Positions 44,018 through 53,891 of a stretch of 64,000 bases of DNA are shown in pieces. The stretch spans positions 2,435,001 to 2,499,000 of the forward strand of contig NZ_CP026118.1 of NCBI RefSeq assembly GCF_004101865.1, given 5' to 3'. Origin of the DNA: Halobacillus litoralis (GTDB taxonomy: Bacteria > Bacillota > Bacilli > Bacillales > Halobacillaceae). The translations under genes and the position numbers were made by a program. The notes beneath the pieces were generated by a model. The model made no database searches. It had not been told where the DNA came from and saw only the letters and a list, made by a program, of their open reading frames with translations. Every line of letters begins with the position of its first letter. The first letter of the stretch is position 1.

Positions 44018-44064
44018 GGTTCTTCCTCAGGTCATCCAAATTCTGGATGACCTGAGGAAGAACC
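44018..44064. repeat. Perfect 21-bp inverted repeat upstream of putB
   Basis: GGTTCTTCCTCAGGTCATCC plus A is followed by AATTC and its exact reverse complement. There is no T-run after it and a strong terminator already sits just upstream. Its role is unclear; an operator, a mobile palindrome or an RNA element is possible. Confidence 0.6.
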
Positions 44065-44158
44065 ATGTTTTCCCATTAATTCCGTGCTCTAAACGGGGGC
44101 TTTAGTCTTTTGTGTTTAAACCCTAAAACTAGGGGGTTATCTTTGTGTTTGGCGCACG

Positions 44159-44188
44159 TTGTCGAATGGAAGCGCTATCCGTTATAAT
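44159..44188 (+). promoter_or_regulatory. putB-putC promoter with embedded cre-like site
   Basis: TTGTCG (44159-44164), an 18-base spacer and TATAAT (44183-44188) form the promoter. ATGGAAGCGCTATCC (44166-44180), between the two boxes, fits 14 of 15 positions of the CcpA consensus WTGNAANCGNWNNCW. Catabolite repression of proline use is likely if the site is real. Confidence 0.6.
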
Positions 44189-44270
44189 TTTCTTAACAGT
44201 TAAAAAACAAATTTTCCATTCCACCTAAAGCAGACCCACATGGTTATCGATAGGAGAATGATGAAAGGGT

Positions 44271-45194
44271 GTGGTGATCTTGGAAGCCATCAGTAAGAAC
44301 TTTTTCTTATACCTTTCTAACAACAAGATGTTAGATCGCTTTGCTAAGCGTTTCGGCAGTAGATTTGGGGCTGACAAGATAGTAGGGGGAGAGACTTTCT
44401 CCCAGGCAATTCCGTTAATACAGCAATTGAACCATGAGGGACTTGAAGTAACTGTTGACCATTTAGGTGAATTTGTAGACTCTGAAGCAGAGGCCAGGGA
44501 TCGTGCGGGAGAATGTATCCGCAGCATCCAGCAGATAGCGAGCAATCAGTTGAAGTCAGAAGTATCACTGAAAATGACTTCTCTTGGATTGGATATCAGT
44601 CATGAGCTCGTAATGGAAAATATGGAGCTCATCTTAAAAGAAGCCCAGAAGCACAACATTACAATCACCATTGATATGGAAGACTCCTCAAGGTGCGGGG
44701 CCACTCTGGACATTTATAAAGCATTGAAGAAAGATCATCCGAATCTGGGGACGGTCATTCAATCATACCTTTACCGCTCAGATGAAGACTTGGATGAACT
44801 GGATCCTTATGATCCATATTTACGCCTCGTCAAAGGGGCCTATAAGGAATCTGGAAAAGTTGCTTTTCCGGAGAAAAACCTTGTCGACGATAACTTGAAA
44901 CATCTGATTAAGAAGAACTTGTTGAATGGAAATTATACAGCCATCGCAAGTCACGATGATGCCATCGTCGATTATACGAAGCAATTGGTAAAAGAACATG
45001 ATATTCCGACTGACCGCTTTGAGTTCCAAATGCTCTACGGCATGAGGACTCAAATGCAGCAGGATCTCCTCAATGAAGGATATACCGTCCGCGTTTACTT
45101 GCCATATGGCGAGGACTGGTACGGCTATTTCATGAGACGTCTGGCCGAAAGACCAGCGAATATCGCATTTGCAGTCAGAGGAATTTTCAACTAA
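44271..45194 (+). CDS. putB: Proline dehydrogenase
   Basis: The roughly 307-residue TIM-barrel flavoenzyme oxidises proline to pyrroline-5-carboxylate, passing electrons to the respiratory chain. Seen are [40 protein letters not shown] and the C-terminal FAD/substrate motif EFQMLYGMR with RLAERPANI. The start is uncertain: GTG 44271, GTG 44274 or TTG 44280 lie behind GAAAGGG. It is followed by the P5C dehydrogenase gene, making a two-step proline-to-glutamate operon. Confidence 0.94.
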   Translation: MVILEAISKNFFLYLSNNKMLDRFAKRFGSRFGADKIVGGETFSQAIPLIQQLNHEGLEVTVDHLGEFVDSEAEARDRAGECIRSIQQIASNQLKSEVSLKMTSLGLDISHELVMENMELILKEAQKHNITITIDMEDSSRCGATLDIYKALKKDHPNLGTVIQSYLYRSDEDLDELDPYDPYLRLVKGAYKESGKVAFPEKNLVDDNLKHLIKKNLLNGNYTAIASHDDAIVDYTKQLVKEHDIPTDRFEFQMLYGMRTQMQQDLLNEGYTVRVYLPYGEDWYGYFMRRLAERPANIAFAVRGIFN

Positions 45195-45228
45195 TCAATA
45201 TTTCCAAAATCAGAAAGGGGAATTTATC

Positions 45229-46776
45229 ATGGTACAGCCTTATAAACATGAACCATTCACAGATTTCACAGTAGAAGAAAATAAGAAAGCTTTCGAAGAA
45301 GCATTGAAGCAAGTGAAAGAAGAATTGGGTCAACATCATGACCTTCTGATTAATGGAGAACGCATCCGTACAGATAATCAAATTACTTCTACGAACCCTG
45401 CCAATACAAAACAAGTGGTAGGTACGGTTTCCAAAGCGAATCAAGAACTTGCTGAAAAAGCAGTCCAATCCGCTTCTGAAGCGTTCAAAGACTGGAAAAA
45501 ATGGGATCCACGCGCTCGAGCTGAATTGCTTTTCCGTGCGGCTCATATCATCCGTCGCCGTAAACACGAATTCTCTGCCTATCTTGTTTATGAAGTAGGG
45601 AAGCCTTGGAAAGAGGCGGATGCGGATACAGCAGAAGCGATCGATTTCCTTGAATATTATGGTCGTCAAATGATTGAGTTGAAAGATGGCAAACCAGTGG
45701 AAAGCCGTCCAGGCGAACAAAACCGTTACATCTATACGTCTACAGGGGTCGCTGTTGTCATCCCGCCTTGGAACCTGGCATTTGCAATCATGGCTGGAAC
45801 AGCGATTGCTCCATTGGTTACAGGAAGCACTGTAGTTATGAAGCCAGCTAGTAACAGTCCTGTCATAGCTGCTAAATTCGTAGAAGTATTAGAAGAAGCA
45901 GGCCTTCCGAAAGGCGTATTGAACTTTGTGCCAGGAAGCGGGGGAGAAGTTGGAGACTATCTCGTCGACCATCCTAAAACAGCGCTCATTTCCTTTACAG
46001 GATCCCGCGATGTAGGTACACGCATCATCAAACGTGCTGCAGAAATTCAAGAAGGTCAAAACCACTTGAAGCAAGTCATTGCTGAAATGGGTGGTAAAGA
46101 TACCGTAGTCGTCGATAAAGAAGCGAACATCGAAACAGCGGTAGATGCCATCGTCGTATCTGCTTTCGGATTCTCAGGACAGAAGTGCTCTTCCGGATCC
46201 CGTGCAGTCGTCCACGAGGATGTTTACGATGAAGTGTTGGAAAAAGTGAAAGAGCGTACTGAAAAGCTTACCGTTGGAAACGCTTCTGAAGAGAATGTCT
46301 ATATGGGACCTGTCGTCGATCAAAGCGCTTATGATAAAATCATGAGCTATATGGAAGTTGGTAAAGAAGAAGGTCGTCTTGTCACAGGCGGAAAAGGTGA
46401 CGATTCCAAAGGTTATTTCATTGAGCCTACAGTATTTGCGGATCTTGATCCAAATTCCCGTATGCAGCAAGAGGAAATCTTCGGACCAGTTGTCTGCTTC
46501 ACAAAAGCTAAGAACTTCGATGAAGCTCTCGAAATTGCCAACAACACAGAATATGGTCTAACAGGTGCGGTCATCTCTGATAATCGTGATCATCTGGAAC
46601 AGGCAAAATATGACTTTCACGTCGGGAACCTGTACTTCAACCGTAACTGTACAGGTGCCATCGTAGGCTACCAGCCGTTCGGCGGGTTCAAGATGTCCGG
46701 TACTGACTCCAAAGCGGGTGGACCAGATTACTTGGCCTTGCACATGCAAGCGAAAACAATCTCCGAAATGTTTTAA
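45229..46776 (+). CDS. putC: 1-pyrroline-5-carboxylate dehydrogenase
   Basis: The 515-residue aldehyde dehydrogenase converts glutamate semialdehyde to glutamate with NAD+. It has the Rossmann motif [11 protein letters not shown], the general base in EMGGKD and the catalytic cysteine in [10 protein letters not shown], plus the family's [20 protein letters not shown]. The ATG at 45229 follows AAAGGGG; an upstream frame overlaps the end of putB. It is the second gene of the put operon and ends at a strong terminator. Confidence 0.96.
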   Translation: MVQPYKHEPFTDFTVEENKKAFEEALKQVKEELGQHHDLLINGERIRTDNQITSTNPANTKQVVGTVSKANQELAEKAVQSASEAFKDWKKWDPRARAELLFRAAHIIRRRKHEFSAYLVYEVGKPWKEADADTAEAIDFLEYYGRQMIELKDGKPVESRPGEQNRYIYTSTGVAVVIPPWNLAFAIMAGTAIAPLVTGSTVVMKPASNSPVIAAKFVEVLEEAGLPKGVLNFVPGSGGEVGDYLVDHPKTALISFTGSRDVGTRIIKRAAEIQEGQNHLKQVIAEMGGKDTVVVDKEANIETAVDAIVVSAFGFSGQKCSSGSRAVVHEDVYDEVLEKVKERTEKLTVGNASEENVYMGPVVDQSAYDKIMSYMEVGKEEGRLVTGGKGDDSKGYFIEPTVFADLDPNSRMQQEEIFGPVVCFTKAKNFDEALEIANNTEYGLTGAVISDNRDHLEQAKYDFHVGNLYFNRNCTGAIVGYQPFGGFKMSGTDSKAGGPDYLALHMQAKTISEMF

Positions 46777-46789
46777 ATCAATGCCTGAG

Positions 46790-46819
46790 GCTCCCCCAAA
46801 CTCTTGGGGGAGCTTTTTT
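46790..46819 (+). terminator. Terminator of putB-putC
   Basis: GCTCCCCCAA and TTGGGGGAGC with an ACTC loop, followed by six T. Confidence 0.93.
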
Positions 46820-46880
46820 AATAGAATCAAAAAGTGGAATCCATATAGGGGGTTGAAGTGTGTGCTACTCCTTTTAAGTA

Positions 46881-46992
46881 GGTAGCCCTTCGCGACATAA
46901 GCAGTCCATTTACGTGGGGGAAGCCCGCCCCACTGCAATGTTCTGCTTATGCGTGTCAGGGCTGTCAACCTCTCGCCACACTTTCAATATAT
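46881..46992. repeat. 112-bp hairpin repeat, copy 1
   Basis: This copy is identical to that at 47128-47239 at 110 of 112 positions. It folds as a long hairpin: AGCCCT with AGGGCT, CATAAGCAG with CTGCTTATG, and an inner GTGGGG with CCCCAC. It has no open reading frame. It starts 62 bases after the put terminator. Confidence 0.85.
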
Positions 46993-47127
46993 CCAGCTCC
47001 AGTGGACAGACACTCGAGGTCTTAAGTCCAATGTCTGCGTGAAGAAAACCGCTTCACTCAGAAATTGTTCTTAAGCTTGTCGTGTCTACCAGTCCACTTC
47101 CACTTTTAAAGTAATCCGGTTCTGAGA

Positions 47128-47239
47128 GGTAGCCCTTCGCGACATAAGCAGTCCATTTACGTGGAGGAAGCCCGCCCCACTGCAATGTTCTGCTTATGTG
47201 TGTCAGGGCTGTCAACCTCTCGCCACACTTTCAATATAT
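47128..47239. repeat. 112-bp hairpin repeat, copy 2
   Basis: Direct second copy, 135 bases after the first and ending 49 bases before the PutR-type regulator start. Here the outer stem extends further: GAGAGGT (47124-47130) pairs with ACCTCTC (47215-47221) across a 4-base bulge. The 135 bases between copies show no gene. Confidence 0.85.
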
Positions 47240-47288
47240 ATTTCTTTTTCTTTCTATGACAAACCGATATAATGGAGGGTAACGAATT

Positions 47289-48593
47289 ATGACATTCAGC
47301 CTACTCGGAAAGGTTAGGGTTCCTATGGAAGTAAAAGAATTGATCCTTCAGGCGGAGGACATCCATAAAGCGACAGAGCTGATCAGTTCTAAGCTGAAGA
47401 AGCCTGTCATCATAGAGAATAAAAACTTTGAATTGGTATCCTATAGTTCTTCTTTTGATGATTTCGACCAAACTCAGCAAAAGACAATCCTTTCGAAGAA
47501 GTGCCCGATTTTCATCATCGATCGGTTGAAGAAAGAAGGGATCGTGCAACGTTTGGAACAGCATCCTGATCCGATTCGTGTCCATCCTATCGAGGATCTC
47601 GGGTTTCACCAGCGAGTGGTGATTGCAGCGAAGCATCTCGGTCATACAATGGGGTACGTCTGGGTGCAGGAGTCCGATCATTTGTTGGATGCAGAGGAAA
47701 TGGAGTTTTTAGAAGAGATTACGCCGCATCTCGGAAAACTGATTTATGATCAGTTCATGAAGGTGAATGCCAAGGAAGGTCGTAAAGAGGAATTACTTTG
47801 GCAATTGCTGCATCATGAATATGGCAGTGAGAGCCAATTCCGTCACGATGCTTCACTGGCGAAACTTCAAATTCCTGAGCGTTTTTCAGTCATGGTCTTT
47901 TCAGTGACGGCGCCCCAGTATAAATACATGCTCGACTACTTGGAAAACACGGTGAATCGTTTTAGGACAGATAAAAAACTCTATTACTTGAAAACAGAAT
48001 TCCAACTCATCATGGTCATTGAAGGCAGGGAAAATGAGAGCTTTTCTTCAAGAAATATTGCTAGAGATCTGATCGATGAAGTGAAGTACGAAACGGGAGA
48101 AGAAGCGTTTTATCACTTTTTAATTGGTTTAGGGAAAGAGTATAAAAAGCTTTACAACATGAGGAAAAGTTTCCTCGAAGCTTTGGAAGTGATCGAAACC
48201 GCCAACTTCATCAGTCCTCGCCCAGAGTCAATGCCCAGGGAATTCGCCAATCTCGGAATATACAGATACTTGGCTGCCCTGTATGAAAAGAACAGTTCGG
48301 AAGACTACTATAGTGAAGATCTTCTGACACTGATCAAGAATGACTCGGATAAACAGACAGAGCTTTTACTTACACTGGAAGCCTATTTGGCAAATAACGG
48401 GAAGGGGAAGCAGACAGCGAACGAGTTGTTTATCCACCCCAATACGTTGAATTACCGGATCAAACAAATCCAGGAGCTCACGAACATCAATTTCTCTGAC
48501 TTTAATATGAAAGCTTATTTGTACACAGAGTTGTTGCTGTTGAATAATGTAGAGAACTACTATCAACGATATAAATCAGCCTTACAAAAATAA
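47289..48593 (+). CDS. putR: PucR/CdaR-family regulator, PutR-like
   Basis: The 434-residue protein has a sensor-like N-terminal half and a C-terminal PucR helix-turn-helix (LLTLEAYLANNGKGKQTANE, then LFIHPNTLNYRIKQIQELT). It resembles B. subtilis PutR, the proline-responsive activator of the put operon, and follows putB-putC here. ATG 47289 follows GGAGGG; an internal ATG at 47325 is also plausible. The twin hairpin repeats immediately upstream may affect its expression. The name rests on family plus context. Confidence 0.82.
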   Translation: MTFSLLGKVRVPMEVKELILQAEDIHKATELISSKLKKPVIIENKNFELVSYSSSFDDFDQTQQKTILSKKCPIFIIDRLKKEGIVQRLEQHPDPIRVHPIEDLGFHQRVVIAAKHLGHTMGYVWVQESDHLLDAEEMEFLEEITPHLGKLIYDQFMKVNAKEGRKEELLWQLLHHEYGSESQFRHDASLAKLQIPERFSVMVFSVTAPQYKYMLDYLENTVNRFRTDKKLYYLKTEFQLIMVIEGRENESFSSRNIARDLIDEVKYETGEEAFYHFLIGLGKEYKKLYNMRKSFLEALEVIETANFISPRPESMPREFANLGIYRYLAALYEKNSSEDYYSEDLLTLIKNDSDKQTELLLTLEAYLANNGKGKQTANELFIHPNTLNYRIKQIQELTNINFSDFNMKAYLYTELLLLNNVENYYQRYKSALQK

Positions 48594-48598
48594 TCTGA

Positions 48599-48638
48599 AG
48601 GAGAGGGGTCTTTTTTAAAGGCGACTCTCCTCTTTTTT
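48599..48638 (+). terminator. Terminator of the PutR-type gene
   Basis: AGGAGAG (48599-48605) pairs with CTCTCCT (48625-48631), followed by six T. Confidence 0.7.
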
Positions 48639-48714
48639 AACTGAGGAATTTGACATTCTCCTCTGAAAAGCTTTATTCAATGGGAAAGGAAGTTTAAAAA
48701 AGGAGGGAAGACAA

Positions 48715-49062
48715 ATGGATGAACAAAAGTTGATTCAACAGCATCTGGCTAATGAAAGGACGTACCTGGCCTGGATCCGGACTAGCATCGCTCTTGTAGG
48801 GGTAGGTTTCCTTGCAACCACCGTCCACATGACAGCATTACCGGATGCAGGGGATGTGGGCAATAAGCTGGCCATTCTCGTCAGTATTGTGTCTTTATTC
48901 CTCGGCATCATGACGATTGTCGGGGCAACGATCAATTATTACCAAACACGAAGAAATATCAACGAAAGCCGTTTTGCTTCATCCCATCGCATCATTGCTT
49001 ATATGACTACAGTCGCTTTATTGTTAGTCGTTTTAGTCTCTGCTTATCTCCTGTTTGTTTAA
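48715..49062 (+). CDS. YidH/DUF202 membrane protein
   Basis: The 115-residue protein carries the DUF202 signature LANERTYLAWIRTSIALVGV at the N-terminus and three membrane helices, the second pair around VSLFLGIMTIVGATINYY and TTVALLLVVLVSAYLL. The family's function is unknown. AAAGGAGGGA precedes the ATG. It is a single gene with a terminator shared with the convergent gene. Confidence 0.9.
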   Translation: MDEQKLIQQHLANERTYLAWIRTSIALVGVGFLATTVHMTALPDAGDVGNKLAILVSIVSLFLGIMTIVGATINYYQTRRNINESRFASSHRIIAYMTTVALLLVVLVSAYLLFV

Positions 49063-49080
49063 TCCTGCTTATACATAATA

Positions 49081-49114
49081 AAGACCCTCGTTGAAACGAA
49101 ACAACGAGGGTCTT
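49081..49114. terminator. Bidirectional terminator
   Basis: AAGACCCTCGTT and AACGAGGGTCTT form a perfect 12-bp stem with a 10-base loop between convergent genes. Confidence 0.88.
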
Positions 49115-49120
49115 ACTTTC

Positions 49121-50518
49121 CTAGGCAGCAGATTCTTCATCAGGACGTGATTGGCCGATGAAGAAGGCCATGATGAAACCTGCGACGGCAATGAAACCTG
49201 CCACAAGGAACGAAATATTGACGCCGTGAATGAGCCCGGGCACCCCTTCAGAAGGAATGGTCTGACTCGTCATGACTGAGACAAGCAATGCAGTGCCTAC
49301 TGCTCCTGATACTTGGCGCATCGTATTGTTCATCGCTGTTCCATGGGGCATAAGGTGTGCTGGCAGCTGGTTCAGTCCAGCTGTCGTTACGGGCATCATC
49401 ACCATGGAAATTCCGAACATCCGGACACAGTTTACCAAGGCAAGGTACGTGAAAGTAGTCGAAGGATTCAAGTTCGTAAACATGAATGTAGAAATGACAA
49501 GCAATGCAAGACCTGTGATAGCGAGCCATTTTGCTCCGAATTTATCAAAGAGTCGACCGGTGATCGGGTTCATGATCCCCATTAAAAGGGCTCCAGGGAG
49601 GAGCATGAGTCCCGATTCAAAGGCAGTGAAACCGAGCATGTCCTGCATGAGAATAGGCAGGATGACGGCCCCGCCGATCATGGCAATGAATACAATCATG
49701 CCAAGAGCAGTGGTTAAAGTGAACGTCTTGTATTTGAATATCCTGAATTCGAGTATTGGTTTTTCCAGTTTCATTTGTCTTGTTATGAACAGGGTCAATG
49801 TAACCGCTCCGACAAGGAGTGAAATCAGCACTTCAGGACTCGTAAAGCTCCCATTCCCCGCCACACTGAATCCGTAAAGTATTCCACCAAATCCGAAGGT
49901 GGATAAAATGATTGAAATCGGATCCACTTTAGGGAAAGTCTGTTTGGTTACATTTTTCAAAATGAAATAAGCGACGATGATATCTATTATGGCAATTGGT
50001 AAAATGACGAAAAATAAACTTCTCCAAGGAAATTGCTCGACAAGCCAGCCGGAAAGTGTCGGTCCGATCGCTGGTGCGAAGGCAATGACCAACCCGAACA
50101 TCCCCATGGCAGCCCCTCTTTTCTCTATTGGAAAGACGAGGAAAAGGATCGTTTGCATTAAAGGGAGGATAATGCCGGCGCCGGAAGCTTGTAAAACTCT
50201 TCCCGCAAGCAGTACCGAAAAGTTCGGAGCTAACCCGCAGACGAGTGTACCTGCTGCGAATAAGCCGAGAGCTGTCATGAATAATTTTCTGGTGGTAAAC
50301 CTTTCAATTAAAAATGCTGTAATCGGAATCATGATGCCGTTGACTAACATGAAAATGGACTGCAGCCATTGGGCTGTGTTGGCATCTAGATTCAAATCGG
50401 CCATTATATGTGGCAGCGCTGTTGCTAATAGTGTTTGGTTCAAAATCGCAACAAAGGCCCCTGAGATCAGTACGATCATCAAAGGGACCCGATTTATGGA
50501 TGGTTCTTGCTCTGACAT
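49121..50518 (-). CDS. DHA2-family MFS drug exporter (EmrB/QacA type)
   Basis: The 465-residue protein has fourteen predicted membrane helices. It shows LNQTLLATALPHIMADLNLD in helix 1, GRVLQASGAGIILPLMQTIL (DHA2 motif C region) and AMGMFGLVIAFAPAIGPTLSG. Such proteins export lipophilic cations or other drugs in exchange for protons. No adjacent TetR or MarR regulator is visible. The ATG follows GAAGGGG. Confidence 0.92.
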   Translation of the reverse strand: MSEQEPSINRVPLMIVLISGAFVAILNQTLLATALPHIMADLNLDANTAQWLQSIFMLVNGIMIPITAFLIERFTTRKLFMTALGLFAAGTLVCGLAPNFSVLLAGRVLQASGAGIILPLMQTILFLVFPIEKRGAAMGMFGLVIAFAPAIGPTLSGWLVEQFPWRSLFFVILPIAIIDIIVAYFILKNVTKQTFPKVDPISIILSTFGFGGILYGFSVAGNGSFTSPEVLISLLVGAVTLTLFITRQMKLEKPILEFRIFKYKTFTLTTALGMIVFIAMIGGAVILPILMQDMLGFTAFESGLMLLPGALLMGIMNPITGRLFDKFGAKWLAITGLALLVISTFMFTNLNPSTTFTYLALVNCVRMFGISMVMMPVTTAGLNQLPAHLMPHGTAMNNTMRQVSGAVGTALLVSVMTSQTIPSEGVPGLIHGVNISFLVAGFIAVAGFIMAFFIGQSRPDEESAA

Positions 50519-50644
50519 GAATACCCCTTCTTTCTAATACTTAGGTCGCTAATCATTAATATTAACATAAGACTTGTGATCGCATCACCTGTTTTGCTTT
50601 CCATATTTTATTAACACTCCATAAAGATTAGCTGGCTAATGAAA

Positions 50645-50676
50645 AGAGACTACGGAAGCTTCATTCCGTAGTCTCT
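50645..50676 (-). terminator. Terminator after the dicarboxylate symporter
   Basis: AGAGACTACGGAA and TTCCGTAGTCTCT form a 13-bp stem, followed on the minus strand by TTTTC. Confidence 0.85.
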
Positions 50677-50698
50677 CTAATTAAATATTTTTTTACCA

Positions 50699-51916
50699 TT
50701 AAGCTTTCCTTTTTTCTGTTTTGTTGATGACGGATGTACCGACAAGGTCACCGGTGACGTTAAGTGCTGTAGCTCCCATTCCGACGAATACATCTACTGC
50801 GGCCAATAATGCAACAGCTTCCATCGGCAAACCTACTTGGGAGAATACAGTGGCAATCATAATGATGCCTGCTCCTGGAACGCCTGCTGTACCGACTGAG
50901 GCAAGTGTGCCGACAATGACTACCTGCAGAATGGCAGCAAAACTCAGCGGATCACCAACGACGTTTGCAGCAAATACAGCAGAAATCGCAATACGGATCG
51001 CTGCACCATCCATGTTAATGGTCGCCCCGAGTGGCAAACTGAAACCGTAGAGATTTTTTTTCAAACCGAGGGCTTGTGCTGCGTTTAAAGTTACCGGCAG
51101 AGTCCCTGAACTGCTCTGTGTAACAAAAGCAGTAATCATAGGTGTACGGGCTTCTTTGAAAAAGGACAAAGGACGCTGTTTGGTAACTAACAGGACAAGA
51201 ATGTAAAGAGCGAGCTGTACGAGAAGACCGACATAAAGGACTAAAATGAATGTCCCTAAAGATCCGAGGGTTTCCGCCCCTTGTGTGCCGACAATCTCAG
51301 CGACGATGGCTAAGATTCCGATGGGAACATATTGTAAAATCCCTTTCATGACGGTAAGGGTCGCTTCGTTCAATCCTTCAATACCTTTGTAAAGACTATT
51401 ACCTATATCGTTGTAAGCAGATGAAGAACGTAAATGGGAAATGGCTATCCCGAATACGAGTGCTGTGAAAATAATGCCTAGCAAGTTCATTTCAGTAAAA
51501 GCTGTAAGAATATTATCAGGTACAATATTCAACAGGACACTTGTGACTCCAGGGTTTTCAGGTACTTCTACACTTTCATTACCATCTAATGTCATTCCTG
51601 TCCCGGGGTTCAATAACGAAGCGACCGTTACGCCTACAATAATGGCAAGAGCCGAGGTACCCAGATAATAAAGGAACACTTTCCCTCCCATACGACCTAA
51701 ACCACCAACACTCGTCTGGTTGACTCCTACAATTAACGTGAGAAGGATTAACGGAACAATGATGAATTTCAATAGCCGCATCAATAAATCGCCGAACGGT
51801 GCAAGTACGGCAGCTCCCTCCCCAAAGATCAAACCGATGAGGACGCCTATGATTAAGGCGACGGTAATTTTTTTGATCAAAGAAGTTTGGAGATACCCCT
51901 TCCAAATCTTATTCAT
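50699..51916 (-). CDS. Dicarboxylate/amino acid:cation symporter (DAACS family)
   Basis: The 405-residue membrane protein belongs to the glutamate/aspartate transporter (SDF) family, with the serine-rich re-entrant hairpin motif AFVTQSSSGTLPVTLNAAQ, NMDGAAIRIAISAVFAANVV and GVPGAGIIMIATVF. It imports glutamate, aspartate or C4-dicarboxylates with sodium or protons. AAGGAGG precedes the start. Its neighbourhood with put genes and a second glutamate-type symporter suggests osmotic or amino-acid nutrition, by inference. Confidence 0.92.
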   Translation of the reverse strand: MNKIWKGYLQTSLIKKITVALIIGVLIGLIFGEGAAVLAPFGDLLMRLLKFIIVPLILLTLIVGVNQTSVGGLGRMGGKVFLYYLGTSALAIIVGVTVASLLNPGTGMTLDGNESVEVPENPGVTSVLLNIVPDNILTAFTEMNLLGIIFTALVFGIAISHLRSSSAYNDIGNSLYKGIEGLNEATLTVMKGILQYVPIGILAIVAEIVGTQGAETLGSLGTFILVLYVGLLVQLALYILVLLVTKQRPLSFFKEARTPMITAFVTQSSSGTLPVTLNAAQALGLKKNLYGFSLPLGATINMDGAAIRIAISAVFAANVVGDPLSFAAILQVVIVGTLASVGTAGVPGAGIIMIATVFSQVGLPMEAVALLAAVDVFVGMGATALNVTGDLVGTSVINKTEKRKA

Positions 51917-52158
51917 ATACAGCCTCCTTATTTTTTGTTTTTTGCAATTACAACTAAACCATTAATCCTGATCTATTTACTTATGATTACTGATATAAGA
52001 TAAAGGAAGGAGACGTTTGATGTCAATGTGAATGCTTGGGATGTGTGATCTGCTCCTCTTACATAGACTTTACTTATCCTTCTCCATTACCCGTTGAATT
52101 GAGAAAGTATATGATCGGCCTTTTGAAAGCTTTTTTAAAAGACGATTCATACATGAAA

Positions 52159-52188
52159 AACGCCTGCCTTTTTATAAAGACAGACGTT
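52159..52188 (-). terminator. Terminator after the ESS-type symporter
   Basis: On the minus strand AACGTCTGTCTTT pairs with AAAGGCAGGCGTT through several G-U pairs, followed by TTTC. Confidence 0.75.
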
Positions 52189-52193
52189 TGGTG

Positions 52194-53594
52194 TCAGATT
52201 GAGGAGCCTTTTCCTTTTCCAAAGTAAAAGAGTCCTGAGAGGATTCCTACAGCTGTCATAGCTGCTGCAAGAATCAAGCTCGGCCATGGACCGAATTGGG
52301 CGATAAATGGAACGGACAATGCTGTCACAAAACCTCCGCCCAGAAATGGTTCATAGAACAATTGCTTGTATCCGAATGCTTCAAAAGCAGGGGATTCATT
52401 ATCAGGGTCCACTACCCGCATCAATAGAAGACCAGTGGCTGTGACACCCATGGATTGGCCGAAGTCTCCAATGCCTCGTTCAAACCAGTAGTTCGGGATG
52501 AAGCGTGGGGCCAGGACGAGGAAGCCGAATAGGTTCCAGGCGATACCGGCTGCAGCCAGGATTAAGAATGGAACTAGATATTCACCGATCACGTCCAGGG
52601 AGACCGTAGCAATAGCGGTTAGAATCAACACATCAAGTGCCAATCCTTGAATCCGATTGATCATGCGTCGGTCAACCAGATTGTATTTGTCCTTTTTGTC
52701 AAAAACGATTTGAAGCAGAATACCGCCAAGCATTGCAACAGGGAATAGCGGAATGTATTCCATGAAATCAGAATTGATGGTGATCGCTTCAAGAGCAATC
52801 AACCCTTGGAGAATCCCCCAGCCTATTAAAATAGCCAACATGACAATCGCGAGGTGGAAGGATAAAGGTTCGATCGATTCTGGTCGCAGCGTCATTTTTC
52901 CAGCCGGTTCACGGTTTTGATATTCCATGACCCCGCGTTTTCTTAAATTAGAAAAGTCATCTACATCTTCAATGACCTTGGTCTTTTTATTTCGTACTCC
53001 CCAGTTAATCAGGATGATACCGAAGATCACTCCGGAAAGCACACCTACCGTCGCTAGACCGATCGCTAAATCGAAGGCTTCTGAGAAACCGAGTTCTTCG
53101 AAAGTGCTGGCCATACCAGCAGCCGTTCCGTGCCCACCTTCGAATGCAACTTCAATCAAGGCACCGGCCATTGGAGGTAAATCGAAAAAAGGTGTCAGGA
53201 TTAATAAGACAAGTAAAAGACCGACAACATACTGCCCCCAGCCGATAGCCCAGCCAAAGGCGAGCTGTGGACCTGCATAATTCCATATGTCCTTCAACTT
53301 AGGGATGGTGGCTCCCAGGAACAAGCAGGCAAACACTATGTTGATCATCATTCCGGGCAAGGAAGACCAGACTTCCGTAATGTTTTCCGTCATTACTCCG
53401 TTTGCTAAGGAGTTATCGTCAGAGAAAAACTTCCCTAATACCTGTGGTCCTAACAATAATGCGATAAAGCCCCCGATGATGGAGGATGGTAAAAATAAAT
53501 TTTGCAGCAGTGTTGATTTGACACGGATGATTTTCCCGACCAATAAGAATACACCAATATATAATAAGGCAAAGCCGATTTGGTTTGGAGTCAT
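52194..53594 (-). CDS. Sodium/glutamate symporter-type permease (ESS/GltS-like)
   Basis: The 466-residue protein has about twelve helices, with NLFLPSSIIGGFIALLLGPQ near the N-terminus, the glycine-rich VAFEGGHGTAAGMASTF and, in the second half, GIGDFGQSMGVTATGLLLMR, inverted repeats typical of the ESS family. It would import glutamate or a related anion with sodium. A hydrophilic loop of about 45 residues in the middle is longer than in classical GltS. The ATG at 53594 follows GAGGTGG; a 20-codon longer frame is rejected. Confidence 0.87.
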   Translation of the reverse strand: MTPNQIGFALLYIGVFLLVGKIIRVKSTLLQNLFLPSSIIGGFIALLLGPQVLGKFFSDDNSLANGVMTENITEVWSSLPGMMINIVFACLFLGATIPKLKDIWNYAGPQLAFGWAIGWGQYVVGLLLVLLILTPFFDLPPMAGALIEVAFEGGHGTAAGMASTFEELGFSEAFDLAIGLATVGVLSGVIFGIILINWGVRNKKTKVIEDVDDFSNLRKRGVMEYQNREPAGKMTLRPESIEPLSFHLAIVMLAILIGWGILQGLIALEAITINSDFMEYIPLFPVAMLGGILLQIVFDKKDKYNLVDRRMINRIQGLALDVLILTAIATVSLDVIGEYLVPFLILAAAGIAWNLFGFLVLAPRFIPNYWFERGIGDFGQSMGVTATGLLLMRVVDPDNESPAFEAFGYKQLFYEPFLGGGFVTALSVPFIAQFGPWPSLILAAAMTAVGILSGLFYFGKGKGSSI

Positions 53595-53891
53595 CTTTCC
53601 ACCTCTTTCATTTATATAAATAGTAAAATTGCAGTATTTAATATCTAAGAACATTTCCTCTAATTGCTGGATTTAAAACCACTTTTTAAATGGAAATTAT
53701 GGTGGATAATCAAAGAATGGATAAGGGATAGTAAGGCTGAGGTGAGTGGTTATTTGAAGGCTGGTTGTGAAACGATGACCTTTTTCCTGACTGGTTGCAA
53801 AAGAGGCTCGGCCATATATTTTCATGCATAATGTTCTGTTGTTTTTTGCAAACTAACTATGTAAGACATTGTCCTACACGAGGTGAAAATG

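Noticed and set aside
46993..47127. Possible CRISPR-like arrangement formed by two direct repeats and a spacer
   Set aside because: There are only two copies, each 112 bp with internal hairpins, and no cas genes. This is not a CRISPR array.
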